Assembly (NCBI GenBank): GCA_946042585.1
Contig: CAMGDO010000046.1
Location: forward strand, 1-6,919
Length of the DNA: 6,919 nt
From: an uncultured Clostridia bacterium
GTDB taxonomy: Bacteria > Bacillota > Clostridia > Christensenellales > Aristaeellaceae
Direction: 5' to 3'
Made by a program: the position numbers and the translations under genes
In this document: piece by piece, positions 6,417 to 6,919 of the stretch
Layout of the letters: each line of letters opens with the position of its first letter
Numbering within the stretch: the stretch's first letter is position 1
Notes under the pieces: model-generated
Seen by the model: only the letters and a program-made list of their open reading frames with translations
What the model was told of the DNA's origin: nothing
Database searches by the model: none

Positions 6417-6875
6417 GCGGGAATGATTGGAAGCAGCGAACGCTGCTGTTGCTGGGAGAAGAGGCGATGACGCGGCTTGAACAGGCGCATGTGGCGGTGT
6501 TCGGGCTGGGAGGCGTGGGCGGCAGCTGCGCGGAAGCGCTGTGTCGCGCAGGCGTAGGACGTCTGACGCTGGTGGATAACGACACGGTGAGCGAAACAAA
6601 TCTGAACCGGCAGGTGGTGGCGCTGCGCTCAACGGTGGGGAAGCCCAAAACGCAGGCCGTGCGGGAGCGGCTGCTGGATATCAATCCAAAGTGCGGGATC
6701 GCCGTGCGGGCGTTGTTTTTTGATGCGGAGACGGCGGCTCAGATTGATTTTTCGGCGTTTGATTATGTGATTGACGCCATCGACACGGTATCGAGCAAGC
6801 TTTTACTGATTGAATGCGCGCGCGCGGCGGGTACGCCCATTCTGTGCTGCCTGGGCACGGGAAACAAGCTGGATC
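6413..6875 (+). CDS. tcdA: tRNA threonylcarbamoyladenosine dehydratase, N-terminal part (truncated by adapter)
   Basis: TcdA (CsdL) is an E1-like enzyme of the ThiF/MoeB fold that uses ATP to turn t6A37 into its cyclic form in ANN-decoding tRNAs. The 154 genuine codons show RTLLLLGEEAM (9-19), the ATP-binding loop VAVFGLGGVGGSCAEAL (27-43), LVDNDTVSETNLNRQ (53-67), STVGKPK (73-79) and DAIDTVSSK (121-129), all TcdA-like. GTGNKLDP (148-155) is where the family normally continues for about 80-100 further residues. The reading frame runs on to a TAG at 6911-6913, but everything from 6876 is sequencing adapter, so the last residues of that frame are false and the gene is simply incomplete. The chosen start ATG 6413 has GGAGG (6402-6406) upstream and forms ATGA with the comF stop. 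A longer in-frame start at 6329 lies inside comF and lacks family similarity. Confidence 0.95.
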
Positions 6876-6919
6876 CTGTCTCTTATACACATCTCCGAGC
6901 CCACGAGACGTAGAGGAAT
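6876..6919 (+). other. Illumina Nextera adapter read-through (non-genomic)
   Basis: CTGTCTCTTATACACATCT (6876-6894) is the 19-bp Tn5 mosaic end used in Nextera libraries. It is followed directly by CCGAGCCCACGAGAC (6895-6909), the read-2 adapter tail. GTAGAGGA (6910-6917) sits where the 8-base i7 index belongs and matches, from memory, index N712. The last two bases AT begin the P7 arm. The order is exactly that of a short-insert read-through. It is an assembly artefact at a contig end, not a transposon, and the true genomic sequence ends at 6875 (one or two bases could be shared by chance). Confidence 0.98.

Noticed and set aside
5649..6632. 327-codon open frame on the minus strand
   Set aside because: Antisense to comF and tcdA; no motif and biased composition.
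1..6875. A novel defence, mobile or biosynthetic system
   Set aside because: Every long coding region belongs to a well-known housekeeping or DNA-processing family, and non-coding stretches are explained by promoters and a T-box; nothing supports a new system.
6681..6890. 69-codon minus-strand frame starting MYKRQ
   Set aside because: Its start codon and first residues are the reverse complement of the Nextera mosaic end; the rest is antisense to tcdA.
6876..6894. Tn5/IS50 mosaic end as evidence of a transposon
   Set aside because: It is directly followed by the synthetic read-2 adapter tail and an index, and no transposase or second end is present; it is library DNA.

Overview
The window comes from a GC-rich Gram-positive bacterium, most likely a Clostridia-type Bacillota, and probably from a metagenome or draft-genome contig. 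Four things point there: a phenylalanine-type T-box leader in front of pheST, strong purine-rich ribosome binding sites (GGAGG-type), a RecD2-type (RecBC-independent) helicase, and a ComF protein with a double zinc ribbon. No ribosomal RNA, tRNA, CRISPR array or real mobile element is visible.

The left half (1-2637) reads on the minus strand. In transcription order it holds rpsT (ribosomal protein S20, GTG start, its own near-consensus promoter), then a roughly 350-nt non-coding stretch, then pheS and pheT. The non-coding stretch carries a hairpin that may end rpsT, a candidate pheST promoter, and a T-box riboswitch with a UUC (Phe) specifier, an antiterminator carrying the UGGU bulge, and an overlapping intrinsic terminator directly before the pheS ribosome binding site. 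PheS is complete. PheT is cut by the window edge after 301 codons.

The right half (2717-6875) reads on the plus strand as one compact operon behind a promoter with a consensus extended -10. It encodes a TtcA-like PP-loop tRNA thiolase, the RecD2 helicase, ComF, and TcdA (the ct6A37-forming tRNA dehydratase). Each downstream gene overlaps its predecessor: TGATG, ATGA and ATGA. The two outer genes are tRNA-modification enzymes and the two inner ones are DNA-repair and competence-type proteins, so the common thread is probably co-expression rather than a shared pathway. The rpsT and ttcA-like promoters are divergent across a 217-nt intergenic region.

The last 44 bases (6876-6919) are not genomic. 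They are Illumina Nextera read-through: the Tn5 mosaic end, the read-2 adapter tail, an 8-base i7 index and the first two bases of the P7 arm. The tcdA gene is therefore truncated at an assembly artefact, and the in-frame continuation that follows it is false. Apart from this artefact the genes are recognisable housekeeping genes. I found no convincing undescribed system.
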